From Closterium sp. NIES-65 (Eukaryota > Streptophyta > Zygnematophyceae > Desmidiales > Closteriaceae), in the NCBI GenBank assembly GCA_948144175.1, contig CANXME010002068.1, forward strand, positions 1 through 64,000: a stretch of DNA of 64,000 bases, given 5' to 3'. Below, piece after piece: positions 13,564 through 24,521 of the stretch. Within the stretch, counting starts at the first letter, position 1; every line of letters starts with the position of its first letter. The position numbers and the translations under genes are program-made. The notes under the pieces were generated by a model that was not told the origin of the DNA, searched no databases, and was given only the letters and a program-made list of their open reading frames with translations.

Positions 13564-14706
13564 TTGTTGCTCTTGCTGCTGCTTTGATAGTTGTGCTCCC
13601 CACCCCTGATGCAACTCTGGGGACATCGGACACTCTCGGGACATCGGAAAATCACCCCGGTGCGAGACATTTCAAGTAGAACTTACTTTCTATCACGAGT
13701 CACCTTTGCGCACCCACCCAGCCCAGCGCAACCCAACCCAACCCAAGCCCACCCCCCTTCTCCGCCCTCTATTCCGCATCTAACTTCCTCGTTCCCTGCT
13801 CTTCCCCCCCCCTTCCCTTGCGCCAACCACCACCACTTTGCATCGCAGGACCTACGGCCGCCCATAAAGGACTGCCCGAGCCAGCTAACAAAGCTGATAA
13901 CGCGGTGTTGGGACCGGGACCCAGATGTACGGCCAGACTTTGACGAAATTGTTAAAACTCTCCAAGGCATTGCCTCGAGTGCGTCGCTCAGATTCAGGTG
14001 CGGATGGGTGTGGTGGGATGGGGATGGTTGAGTTTAAGTGAGGTGGGGTGCGGATGGGCGGGGTGGGATGGGATGGGGTGAGTGGGACAAACCTGATTGT
14101 CACGACGCTCGAACGCATTGCCTCGAGTGCGTCGCTCAGATTCAGGTGCGGATGGGTGGGGTGGGGTGGGTTTGGGTGGGTGTGAGCGGGTTGAATGTGA
14201 TTGAGAAGGGTTCAAGGGGCTTTTCTTTTGAGGACGCTGCTCAGATTTAAGCACACGTGGTTAGGTGGGATGGTGTCAGGTGTGGTGAGTTTGCTCTCCG
14301 TTGCTCTCTCCTCTCACACACCCTTTTGTTTCTAACACCCTAACACCCTCTTGTTCTAAGCACCCTAACTCTCTCTTGTTTCTAACACCCTTTCCCTACC
14401 AGGTCGGATGGTCCAACAGTACCCATGCGGCCAGCACCCACAGGATCCGGCAGACCTAACGGCAGCTTAACTCCAGCAACAGCAGGAGGAGGAGGAGGAG
14501 GTGGAGGAGGGGGAGGAGGAGGGGGAGGAGGAGCAGGAGGGGGAGCAGGAGGAGGAGGCGGGAGGGGAGGGGATGGCAGCAGCAGTCAGGGTGTGGCGTC
14601 ACGGCACGGGCAACGGGAAGAGCAGCCAGCAGAAGGGCAGTGGACCAAGATCCAGGTGCCTGTAGCTCCTGAGAAATCCACTGGGTGCGGTTGCTCGATA
14701 CTGTGA
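9110..14706 (+). CDS. Raf-like group C (MRK1-type) protein kinase with C-terminal CaaX box, 7 exons, 436 aa
   Basis: Predicted cytosolic or membrane-attached Ser/Thr (possibly dual-specificity) kinase. Exons: 9110-9313, 10426-10620, 11549-11694, 12620-12797, 13356-13490, 13849-13997, 14403-14706. All introns are GT-AG with consistent phases. Residues 1-60 are Gly/Ser/Arg-rich, then AWAIDF leads into the kinase domain (about 69-332). Landmarks: glycine loop ATGSFG (76-81), Lys96 in [13 protein letters not shown] (194-203), DFG (214-216), MAPE (238-241), [12 protein letters not shown] and [19 protein letters not shown] and the MTAETGT activation segment resemble Arabidopsis MRK1-type Raf-like kinases. 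A Gly-rich tail (about 355-395) ends in CSIL, a geranylgeranylation-type CaaX box. The start is the ATG that opens the acidic/Arg-rich N-terminus in frame with exon 1. Family call is secure; exact subgroup and substrate are not. Confidence 0.88.
9957..10105 (+). repeat. (TCC)n microsatellite in kinase intron 1
   Basis: About 150 bp of nearly pure TCC/CCT triplets inside intron 1 (9314-10425). Its translations (poly-Ser, poly-Pro, poly-Leu, and poly-Arg on the reverse strand) are spurious. Confidence 0.97.
10300..10378 (+). pseudogene. Ghost copy of kinase exon 2 start
   Basis: Preceded by a CTCCCAG acceptor, this repeats the first ~75 bases of exon 2 ([10 protein letters not shown] and onward) but drifts out of frame and stops resembling the exon near TATCGCTTC. 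It lies 48 bp upstream of the true exon 2, whose own acceptor is identical. Confidence 0.85.
10621..11050 (+). repeat. Simple repeats in kinase intron 2
   Basis: Intron 2 opens with a degenerate TG-rich tract (GTGCGTGCG variants, to about 10745). It then carries a CTCCCTCCCG/CCCGCTCCCC array (about 10875-11050). Neither has coding potential. Confidence 0.9.
11215..11457 (+). pseudogene. Two ghost copies of kinase exon 3 start
   Basis: Copies at 11215-11270 and 11380-11457, each with an acceptor AG, repeat the exon 3 start encoding [21 protein letters not shown]. The first is diverged ([13 protein letters not shown]) and shifts frame. The second matches up to KGFP and then loses similarity. 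The true exon 3 begins at 11549. Confidence 0.88.
11758..11800 (+). pseudogene. Ghost copy of kinase exon 3 end
   Basis: Repeats the last ~43 bases of exon 3 ([12 protein letters not shown]) with its donor GTATGC, 64 bp downstream of the true donor at 11694. It carries no acceptor and so cannot be an exon by itself. Confidence 0.88.
12156..12520 (+). pseudogene. Three ghost copies of kinase exon 4 start (catalytic loop)
   Basis: Copies at 12156-12240, 12333-12380 and 12455-12520 each follow an acceptor AG and repeat the exon 4 start ([21 protein letters not shown]). They differ by substitutions: the copy beginning 12455 reads HCDLKS, and the copy beginning 12333 breaks off at RDI. The true exon 4 starts at 12620 and alone continues through DFG and APE. 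Confidence 0.9.
12969..13020 (+). repeat. 9-bp tandem repeat in kinase intron 4
   Basis: Five units of CATGGGGAA in intron 4. No gene content. Confidence 0.9.
13086..13310 (+). pseudogene. Two ghost copies of kinase exon 5
   Basis: Copies at 13086-13153 and 13233-13310, each after a CAG acceptor, repeat the exon 5 start ([20 protein letters not shown]). The first stays in frame for about 20 codons and the second shifts frame early. The true exon 5 begins at 13356 and is the only copy that continues to QLAHAIVAD. Confidence 0.88.
13500..13585 (+). repeat. TTGCTG-type repeat in kinase intron 5
   Basis: Tandem GTTGCTGCT/GTTGTT units directly after the exon 5 donor. Simple sequence only. Confidence 0.85.
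14113..14160 (+). pseudogene. Ghost copy of kinase exon 6 end
   Basis: Repeats the last ~33 bases of exon 6 (GCATTGCCTCGAGTGCGTCG) with the donor GTGCGGATGGG, 116 bp after the true donor at 13997. A shorter trace sits near 14231. Confidence 0.87.
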
Positions 14707-16571
14707 GGCGATGCAGATTGTTTGGGGGGGAAGCGGGTGAGGTTGAATGAGGGGGTGGGGTGGGGGCAAAGAGGGGGGACATGATCAGGGCGGGTATTGA
14801 TGGATGGAGGGAAGGAAGGAGGAAGGGAAGGGAGGAAAGGAGGAAGGGAAGGGAGGGAAGGAGGAAGGGAAGGGAGGAAAGGGCAGGAAGAAGCCTTCCA
14901 TTAGGGTAGTGGTGAGGCCATTGCAGCAGCAGCAGCAGCAGCATTAGCAGCAGCATTAGCAGGAGAAGAAGTTGCAGGTGCAGCGATGGCGGAGGGATGG
15001 CTGCTCTCACTCAAGACAGGATATAACCTGCTGTGCAGTGCAGGGCAGCCACATCTGCCAACGGTGCACCATGCAACCACAATAAAACCCCTTCTCAACC
15101 ATAAAACCCTGAACCCCTTTTACATCCTCCTTTCATTGTCCGGTCGCACCTACATCCCCACATCCTCACACCCTCACATGCCCAGATCCTCAGACTCACT
15201 CCCTCACTTCCTCACATCCGCACAACCCTACGTCCTCACATCTTCCCGCTATTTGCCCTACCCTCTCGGCAGACACCTATTCTTTCGTATTACAGTCTCA
15301 GCATCCCACCCTACCCAGCCCACACTGCACCACCACACTCCACCACTCCCGACCACCGTCTTTCTTCCACGGACCCCCTTTTCCAGCTCCACTCCAGCCC
15401 ACATCCTCCTCACCGCTTTCATCCGCTTTCCTTGCAGAATCCATCCCCCTTCTCCTCCTCCATTTTAAAATACCCCCTGCTGCTCTTCCTGGGAAGACGA
15501 AGGGCAATCGCCAATCATACCCTCTTGCTCTGAAGTGGGTTGCAATCGCATGCATGGCCTGGTCACAGGAAGAAGCACTTTGGCGACGTTGGAGGCGCCT
15601 CAAAACCTGCAACACCTTTTGGCGATAGGAAGGAGGAGGAGCACCGTGATTTGGAGAGGACGGAACGGATCATGGATGGGAAAGCGCAGGAAGATAGAAT
15701 GGTGAAAGGAAGAAGGGTTGTAGTTTTGGGTATGTACCAGTATGGTGTTGTGTGGTGTTGAGGCTGTTCTACAGTATATCCTAGCAAAGGACTGTTTTAC
15801 TGGTCTGGTGCACAAGACCTGCTGGAATGCAGAAACTACCGTATATTGCTTTCTGAGCACCCTACCTCTCATGTGCTTGCAGGCATGTGTGCTTCTGACA
15901 GCTATAAGTAAATAAAATGTTACATGTGTTGCGTTTGCAGGTGAAGGCTTGTAGGGTAGTGCAGAGAAGCCTAAGGGAAAGTGCATAGAGGAGTTGGAGT
16001 TTCTAATTTGGTGGTCACCAGTGTAATAATTGCAATTGTGAAAGTCTACTTAGGCTGACTTGCATGTTGGGCTGAAAAGGCTCTAAGGATCTTTACAGAG
16101 GATAACTCTGGGTAGGATACTTTGTAATAGCGGAAGCGTTTAATGAAGCTTTGTGAACCGACCTTGCACTAGTGTGTGAGAGCAAAGTAGATTAAATTAT
16201 ATTGAAAGGATACAAGCTTATATAATAATACAGGGAATATGAAGAGATACGGTTATAACTACTTTTACTGTTGCTGTTGCGGTTCGATACAGTGCGACTC
16301 GGGCAACTGCTCTGTAATGAGTCAGTTGTGTGTCCTTAACTGTCGCGCTGTTCTTGTCAGGTCAAGGGTCAGCGACCTTTGACTTTCGCGTAACTTCCTG
16401 CAGCCGATTCAACCTCCGAGGGTTGACTCGCAGGTGCTTCGGTGTAGGTTGCCTCGCTTCTGGTGCAATGTTTTGACACTGCTGAAGCGTTTAAGTTCCA
16501 TTGTTTCCAACATTGCAAAGGCAGCGTTATCATTTCATATGGGTTGTAGTACATCGTTCTCGTCTTATATA
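14707..16571. other. 3' flank of the kinase gene, no gene recognised
   Basis: Holds GGAAGG-type repeats (about 14800-14890), a GCA tract (14923-14945) and mixed sequence. An open frame at 15540-15761 has no recognisable domain and lies where a long 3' UTR or a second transcript could be. Nothing can be called. Confidence 0.5.
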
Positions 16572-17942
16572 CCGTCATACCCCGGATATACCCCCATGGG
16601 GGGCAATAATAAAACAGGTTTTTTTAGGGGGGTGCGCTTAAAATCGAGTAAATTTATAAGCGCCGGCGTATATAAAATGACATATATATTTTTTGCTGTT
16701 TTTCAACACCAAACTGTAGATCTCGTGCTTGCCTTTTCAATCGAGTCGAAGTGCGCCATCTAATACGCTCTACAGTGCCTTCGATTCCTTTCTCAGCAGC
16801 ATAAATCCAATCCCCCATGGGGTCGTCTGTAAAATTCTCGCGCGCGCTTGGAGATACACTCAATCTGACTCACATCCAGCTCCTGACAGCCCTGCTGACT
16901 GGACCCGCATCGAGTGCAGGGTCCGAATGTGAAGGGAACCAAATCTGCAACACGCCCGCCTGCTAAAGTAAAATTCATTACAGCGTTTTAAGCACATTTC
17001 AAAATTTAAAGTTAACGTGTGCTTATAATAAAACAGGTTTTTTCAGGGGGTGCGCTTATAATCGAATAGCGGATATAAGCGCCACACGCCAGGGCTCTTG
17101 CTAGGATTTAGGCCTGTCTGAAGTCCCCCCCCCCAAAAAATCGTTTTGTCTAACGTTCAGACGGGCAAAAAAAAAAAGCCTGATTTTTCAGACGAAAGTT
17201 GGAGCTTAGTCTGATTCATAAGACAAATGTTTTCCATGGTCTGTTTGCTGTATTACACTAGTCAGCCATGAAAACGGTATGATTCAGTCTTTACAAAGTA
17301 CGAAATGAATGCGCGACGTTGACAACCCGCTAGCAGACAATCATAGCAAGTTGGGCGCCTAGGGGGACTTGGGGGGGGGAGGGGGAATTTGGGCTGCGAG
17401 GGACATGCATGGGTGGGTCCGTGTCTTACGCGACGGACCAGGGGGGTGGAGGGACTTGAGGGGAAGGGGGCTGGGCTGGGAAAGGTGTAGGGGAGCTAGG
17501 CGGGGGAAGGGGGGATGGACTGGGGTTGCGCAGCGAGAGGCTGGGCTGGTGGAGGGGTGACTTGGTGGTGAGGTTGGGTTAGGAGAAGCGCGTGAGGGAC
17601 GGGACTTAGGGCAGGGGGGACTGAGGGGAAGGGGGGGGGTGGGAGGGGGAGGGGGCAGGCCAGTACGGTACTTTCTCGGTATCAGATGAAATTGTACGCG
17701 CTTTCTGATTTTTCAGACGGAATATAACACTTAGTCATTTTTTTCAGACGAAATAAAATCATTCGTCTTGTGGTTCAGATGAAAAAAAAACTATGGTCTG
17801 GAAGATCATATGAAACAAAGAAATCAGGTCTGATTTTCAGACCATCAGACCGATTTGGTCTGATAACCAGAGCCCTGCCACACGCCAATTAAAAGCGCCA
17901 GGCGCTTATCCGAGGGTGGCGCTTATATCCGGGGTATGACGG
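16572..17942. mobile_element. Non-autonomous pogo-type DNA element, carrying a nested insertion
   Basis: Terminal inverted repeats beginning CCGTCATACCCCGGATATA, flanked by TA (16570-16571 and 17943-17944), match the ends of the full pogo-like element at 25658. The interior repeats the subterminal words ATAAGCGCC and GGCGCTTAT and the tract AAAACAGGTTTTTT, and has no transposase. Without the nested hAT-like insertion and its target duplication the core is about 575 bp. It is probably moved in trans by the pogo-like transposase. Confidence 0.85.
17090..17877. mobile_element. Non-autonomous hAT-like element nested in the pogo-type element
   Basis: 788 bp. Ends are CAGGGCTCT and AGAGCCCTG, as is typical of hAT elements. 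It is flanked by an exact 8-bp duplication CCACACGC (17082-17089 and 17878-17885). It has subterminal TTTTCAGACGAAA-like repeats near both ends and a G-rich centre, but no transposase. The hAT call rests on the end sequence and the 8-bp target site duplication. Confidence 0.85.
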
Positions 17943-18020
17943 TATGTCTACATAACAGCAAACACCAATGGGTGGGCGGGTGGGAAATTAGAACTACAAT
18001 TTCAGAAATGAAAACGTGGC

Positions 18021-18086
18021 TGGGGACGAATGTCCCCACGTCCCTCTTTTGTAGGCAAAAGAGGGTGAGTAGCGCTTCGGCGCTAC
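18021..18086. other. Cluster of three perfect hairpins
   Basis: Three stem-loops stand side by side. TGGGGAC/GTCCCCA has loop GAAT (18021-18038). CCCTCTTTTG/CAAAAGAGGG has loop TAGG (18042-18065). GTAGCGC/GCGCTAC has loop TTCG (18069-18086), i.e. a C(UUCG)G-type tetraloop. No gene adjoins them. The style recalls palindromes of algal organelle intergenic DNA, but origin is unproven. Confidence 0.8.
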
Positions 18087-18289
18087 CTTTGCTGTGTTGG
18101 CAACGTACACCTTTTCACAATACAAAATCTTAGAAAGTGTTACATTTCATTATACTTGAAAAAATTATCATTTCAGCTAACCTTGTACGAACCATTCTTA
18201 CCGGTACATCACCAATGTACCAAATAGCTAGAACACAAAGCATAGCTAGAAGGTCTTACGGTATTACCAAATAAATGCTTGCACGTAAG

Positions 18290-18421
18290 TGTCAAAGTAT
18301 ATGTAAATGTTAGAATGATATGTAGGCTGTAGTGGGGTAGCCAATGTAGGGTATAGGTTTTGTTACTTGTACCCAACTCTCTCGATGGTCAACACACCTT
18401 TCCTTCCCTTTACTCTCGACA
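18290..18421 (+). repeat. 5' LTR of copia 2
   Basis: TG...CA ends, 132 bp, preceded by GTAAG and followed by the primer binding site. Confidence 0.93.
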
Positions 18422-21400
18422 TGGTATTAAGAGCAAAATAGGTTCTTAGGACCGTTTTAGGACTGTTTTTTTGGGCCCACCAACCGCTTCCGCCGGTTAC
18501 CGCGTTAACCCGTCCCCTGCCTACACCGCCCTGAGTCGCGCAGCCCTCGCGCTCGCCTCTGCTGGCCCGGGCGCAGCTCGCTAGCAGCCCGCCCGCTGCC
18601 TCGTCAGCCCTGCGCGTCGCTCGTCCGCTGCCTCGTCAGCCCCGCGCGCCGCCCTGCAGCCCTCGCGCTGCCATCTGCTGCCCCGCACGCCGCCCCGCAG
18701 CCCTCGCGCTGCCTTTACTGACCCGCGAGCCGCCCGCGCAGCCAGCCTGCTGCCTCGTCAGCCCCATGCGACGCCCGCGCAGCCCGCCCGCTGCCTCATC
18801 AGCCCCGCGCGCGGCCCGCGCAGCCCGCCTGCTACCTCGTCAGCCCCGCGCGCTGCCCTCCCAGTGCCTTAGCATCCCTCGTGCTGTCTCTACTGCTCCG
18901 CGCGCACCACTCTTCCGCCATTGCTGCTCCTCCCCTGTCTCTGCAGCTTCGCGCACCGCCCCTGCCGCCCACACGCAGCCTTTGTCGTCCGCGTGCTGCC
19001 TCTACTGTCGTGCTGCAGTGACCATGACTTCTATTAGCGTACTGTCGTTCGACCCTGAGGGTCGCCCGGTCGAGTTCGATGCCTGGCTCGAAGATCTTCA
19101 GCTGTATCTTATGACTGATGCCAAGGACAGCGTCTCGCTCTTTGACTTAGCTAAGGTTCCTCAGACGCTCCAGACACAGCTGACAGCGTCGCTCATTCAC
19201 AGTGGCTTACCCGTGACGCTACTGCACGCCTATCTATTCGCAACCACTTGCCTCTAGCCGAGCGCACCCACTTTGGCCAGCACAAAACCGCTAAAGCACT
19301 GTACGTTGCTGTCATCGCTCGCTACTCTTCTCCTGCCACTACTGCCCTCAGCCGCCTTATCCTACCCTACCTTTTTCCTGAGCTCTCCTCCTTTGCCACA
19401 GCTGAGGACCTTATCACTCATCTCCGCGCTAGTGACGCTTGTTACCGCGCTGCCCTCCCGGTCGAGTTCTTAGACAAGAACCCTCCCCCGATGTACATCA
19501 GACTCTACTTCATCGTCACCCGACTCCCTGACTCTCTTCGTGTCGTCAGGGACCACTTTCTAGCCCTTCCCCCCACCGACCTCACCGTCGACGACCTCGA
19601 GAAGCACCTGCTTGCAACTGAGTCCAACATAGTAGCTGTCGGTGCTGCTCGTGGCACTCCCCGCACTCCTTGCCCCCTCCCCCTTTGCCCCTCTCACGCC
19701 TCTGCTGCTACTGTTGACTTCCTTGGTGCTGAGGAGGTCGGTGCCGCTTCTACTTCTACTGGGAAGCGCCGCAGTGGCAAGGGCAAGGGGGGCAAGGGTG
19801 GCTGCGCTGGCAGCGGAGGAGGTGGTGGTGGAGGAGGTGGCGGTGGGGGTGGTGGTGGTGGTGGTGGTGGTGGCGGGGGTGGAGGGGTAGGTGGCAGCAG
19901 TGGTAGCAGCGGTGCGCGTGGTGGTGGTGGAGGAGGCGGGGGTGGGAGCGGTAGCAGTGGCGGCGGCAGCGGCGGCGGTGATGGCGGTAGGAGCGGTGGT
20001 ACCAGCGGTGGTACCAGCGGTGGTAGCCAGCGCCAGCAGCAGCAGCGTCAGCCCGAGCCCCGCACGCCCCAGCAACTTCGTGAGTGGTGCGCTCGGCGTG
20101 GGGAATCTGGGGGTGGTGGTCGCTGCCCTTACCGCATTCGCACTGGTGAATGCGCTGGTCAGACGTGCAACAAGTTTCACACCGAGTACCGCTGCTTCTT
20201 TAGGCTTGACGACGCCTGGCGTGCCCAGTTTCCTTATGCTATTGAGCTTCCCTACTGGGCAGACCTACTTAAGCGTGATGTTCCTATCTTTGATCTTGAC
20301 TATGATACAATTCTTGCTGCCATGTATGCATTGACTGTTAGTGCTGAGGGTGATTGCTACTTGTGTATGCCGCCTGACCCATGTATAGAGACTTCAGCCC
20401 TAGGTGCTAGTGAGTCTGCTCTCTCTGGTACTGCGTCGGCTCAGGCCTTGCACATCTTTACACTTGACTCTGGTGCTTCCCGCTATTTCTTTTGCGACAG
20501 TACCACAGTCACTCCCCTCCCTGCACCTGTCCCTGTCTCACTGGCCGACCCCTCTGGGGGCCCAGTACTTGCACGGTTCACTACTGTGCTTCCGTGTCCG
20601 GCGGTCCCGTCAGGTGAGCTGACAGGTCTCCACCTCCCCTCGTTCTCTACGAACATGGTGAGCACCGCCGTCCTTCAGGATCATTGGGTTGACACCTTTA
20701 CTCATGGAGGACAGCGTGTGGCGATCAGCACATGCTCTCGGACAAGCCGTCACCTGGCCACGTTCACACGTGCGCCTGGATCCAGTCTGTACACCCTCAC
20801 CACTGCGTTGCGCTACGCCCCTTTGTCTCCTCAGCTGTACGCGTCCGCTCAGGTAGCTACCCAGTGTGAGTGTCGCCGCCTGTCGCACCAGACTCTCCTG
20901 TGGCACCACCGCCTTGGTCACCCCTCCCTGCCACGCCTCCGTGGCATGCACTCCCGCCTCCTGGTCTCTGGTCTTCCCAGGTCTCTGCCCTCCCTCCCTC
21001 CCTCGCCTGCGCCGCCCTGCATTACTTGCGTCGAGGGGCAACAGCGCGCCGCTCCTCACTCCTCCTCGTTCCCTCCGACAGAGGCTCCACTGCAGACTCT
21101 CCACCTGGACGTGTGGGGCCCAGCCCGCGTCCGTGGACAGGGCCACGAGCGGTACTTCCTGCTGGTAGTCGACGACTACACGAGTTACACCACGGTCTTC
21201 CCCTTGCAACGCAAGGGGGATGTCCCTTCTATTTTGATCCCTTGGATCCGCACTGTTCGTCTCCAGCTCCGCGAGCGGTTCGAGTCGGACTTTCTTGTCC
21301 TGTGTCTGCACTCTGACAGAGGTGGTGAGTTCACCTCTGACCTCTTGCGAGCCTACTGTGAGGAGCACGGCATCCGCCAGACGTTCACGCTTCCGGCCTC

Positions 21401-24378
21401 TTCGTAGCAGAGTGGGATTGCTGAGCGCCGCATTGGCTTAGTCATGGAGGTCGCTCGTACCTCCATGATCCATGCGGCTGCCCCCCATTTTCAGTGGCCA
21501 TTTGCGCTCCGGTACACCGCGCATCTGCTCAACCTCTGGCCCCGTGTCTCCGTTCCGGAGACTTCGCCCACACTACGCTGGACGGGGGAGGTTGGCGATG
21601 CATCGCGATTCTGGGTCTGGGGTGCTTGTGCCTTTGTCCACGATACCACTGCGGACAAGCTCTCCCCTTGCGCCATTCCCTGCGTCTTCCTTGGTTTTCC
21701 CCCTGACGCGCCTGACTGGCAGTTTTACGACCCCGCCTCGCGCCGTGTCTTAGCGTCTCAGGACGTCACCTTTGACGAGTCGGTCCTCTTTTACCGTCTT
21801 TTTCCCTACCGCACTGCCCCCCTCCCCCCCCCCCCCCCCGTCGCTCTTTCTCGCTCCAGGTCCTCCCCAGGTAGATCCCCTCCCCGCTCCAAGTCCTGCT
21901 CCTTCAGGTGTGTCTCAGGTAGACCCTCCTCCCTTGTCTAAGCCGGTTGAGGTCACTGGTGACTCAAGTACTGCTGGGGGTGGTCCTGCTCGGGGTGCTG
22001 CTTTTGGGGGTGCTGAGTCAGGGGGTGCGGAGCCTGGGGGTGCACAGCCTGAGGGTGCGGAGCGTAGAGGTACTGAGCCTGAGCGTGAGGAGCGTGGGGG
22101 TGCTGAGCCTGAGGGTGCGGAGCCTGGAGGTGCTGAGCCTGGGCGTGAGGAGTCTGGGGGTGCTGAGCCTGGGGGTACTGAGTCTGGGGGTGCTGCGCCA
22201 GGGGGCACTGAGGCGTCTGGTAAGCAGTCTCCTTGGAGTGGCCGTCTCCGTAGTCGCTCCGCTGGTGCCTCGCCGCAACACTCTCGTCGGCGTCTCCCTC
22301 TCTCCCCACAGCAGCTGTGTGAGTGGTACGTTAGCCGTCAGGGTCGCGCTGCTGGAGTTGGGGGCCCTGCTGCGGGAGGCGCTGGCGTTGGAGGCAATGG
22401 AGCTAGTGACTCTGCTAGTGGAGGTGTTTCTACTGGAGTTACTGGACCCGCTGGTCCCGGAGGTGCTCGTACTGGAGGTACTGGAGCTGCTGTGGCTAGA
22501 GGTACTTCTGGACCTGGAGGTGCTGCTGTTGGAGACACTGAGGCTGGAGACCCTGGGGCTGGAGGTGCCGATTCTGGGGGTGCTGCTGCTGGTGGTGCTG
22601 GTACTGGAGGTGCTGGTACTGGAGGTGCTGGCGCTGGAGGTTCTGGAGCTGTTGGAGGTGCTGGCGCTGGTGGCGCTGGAGCTGGAGGTTCTGGAGCTGC
22701 TGGAGGTGCTAGTACTGGAGATGCTGGCGTTGGAGGTTCTAGAGCTGCTTGGGGTGCTGGCGCAGGAGGTTCTGGAGCTGCACGAGGTGTTGGAGCTACT
22801 GGTGCTGGTGGCACTGCACAGCCGCGACTGTTCTTCGCTCCGCCGTTACATTCGTCTCTCCCGTCGCCTGACTCCGTGCTTCGCCAGGTTCTTAGCATCC
22901 CGTCTTCTACTGGTCTTCCGTTACAGCCTGGCTCACCGCTGCCTACTCCTTCTCCTTAAACTGAGCAGACAGGAGGTCTTGTTGAGCGTCGTGCACCTGC
23001 GTCTCGTCCTGTCTCGCCTGTTTGCACTGTACACACTAGTCGTACTGGTCGTCGTGTTCCTCCTGAGCGTCCGCCGGCTGTCCCAGGCACACACCTCATG
23101 GCCCTGCGTCCTTCCTCTGCTCCGCATCGTGTTCCTCTGCTGTCCCCTCCTGCGTCTTCTCTGCCTAACATTCAAGACCCTGAGTCTGACCGCGCTCGTG
23201 CTGCTCACCCTACTGTCACGCGTCTGCTTGCCATTGTTGTCACTGACCCTTCGTTTGAGTCCACTGCTGCGTCTTCTTTAGCTGCTGGGCTTGTTGACAT
23301 TGCTGCTGCCTGTCGTCTAGACTACGATGCTAGTCTTGTTGCTGAGTCTGAGTCTGTCTGTCCTCCGTCCGTCGGGGGTGAGTGTGCTCTTGGCACGGAC
23401 GTCCTTGAGGACGGACAGGAGGACTTTGAGTGTCTTGCAGCCGCTGCGCCTCATCTCGTGGCCATGTTGCTTGCCCCTGAGGGAGACCCGGATGCACCAG
23501 ACATCCCGACCCTGCGCGCTTACGCTGAGGCGATCGCGGATGAGTACTCCTCTAAGTGGCAGACAGCCATGGACGCAGAGATGGCATCCTGGAAGTCCAC
23601 AGGCACTTACGTCGATGAGGTTCCTCCTCCTGGGACGAACATCGTCGATGGCATGTGGATTTTCAGGGTGAAGCGACCGCCGGGTTCTCCTCCTGTCTTC
23701 AAGGCTCGTTACGTTGCTTGAGGCTTCAGTCGGCGAGAGGGAGCTGACTTCTTCTAGACCTTCTCCTCCACCCCGAAGATGACCACTCTTTGGGTACTGC
23801 TGCACATTGCTGCTCAGCGTGACTACGAGCTTCACTCTCTGGACTTCAGCACAGCCTTCTTACAGGGCAGTCTGCACGAGGAGATCTGGCTGCGCCGCCC
23901 ACCTGGCTTCACTGGGTCGTTCCCTCTTGGTACTCAGTGGAGCCTCCGCCGGCCAGTGTACGGTCTCCGTTAGGCGCCTCGAGAGTGGCACGAGACACTG
24001 AGGACGACACTTGCGGCTCTTGGGTTTGCCCCTTCCACTGCTGACCCGTCGTTGTTTGTGCGCACCGACACTTCCTTGCCGCCGTTCTACATCCTCGTGT
24101 ACGTCGACGACTTGGTCTTTGCCACTGCTGATACTGAGGCTCTCGCCGTGGTGAAGTTGGAGCTGCAGAAGAGACACACGTGCACAAAACTGGGTGAACT
24201 GCGCAGTTATCTTGGCTTGCAAATCACCCGGGACAGAGCACGGCGCACCATCACACTAACTCAGTCACACATGGTGCAGCAGGTCCTTCAACGCTTCGCC
24301 TTCACCTGGTCCTCGCCATAGTCCACTCCTCTGGCTACAGGTCACTCGCTCTCAGCTCCACCTTCGGACGAGTCCGTA

Positions 24379-24521
24379 GTGTCTGAATCCCAACCACTAG
24401 ACCATTGGGATAAAAGAGCTTGTTTGTGTAGTGGGTGAGTGCGTCCATAACCCCCCAGACCAACATGCCTGTAACCCTTCCCTAGAATCAATCGGGGATC
24501 ACTAGTGGACCTCTAACATGT
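24379..24521. mobile_element. Short dispersed repeat (possible tRNA-derived SINE) inserted in copia 2
   Basis: About 145 bp interrupts the copia sequence and starts GTGTCTGAATCCCAACCA. The same family occurs at 28876-29030. On the reverse strand its end reads GGTCTTGTGGTTGGGATTC, which loosely resembles the B-box/T-arm region of a tRNA, and AGCTCTTTTATCCCA could be an anticodon arm. The tRNA origin is tentative; the repeat itself is clear. Confidence 0.6.

Noticed and set aside
15540-15761. 73-codon frame downstream of the kinase
   Set aside because: No recognisable domain, splice context or second supporting signal.
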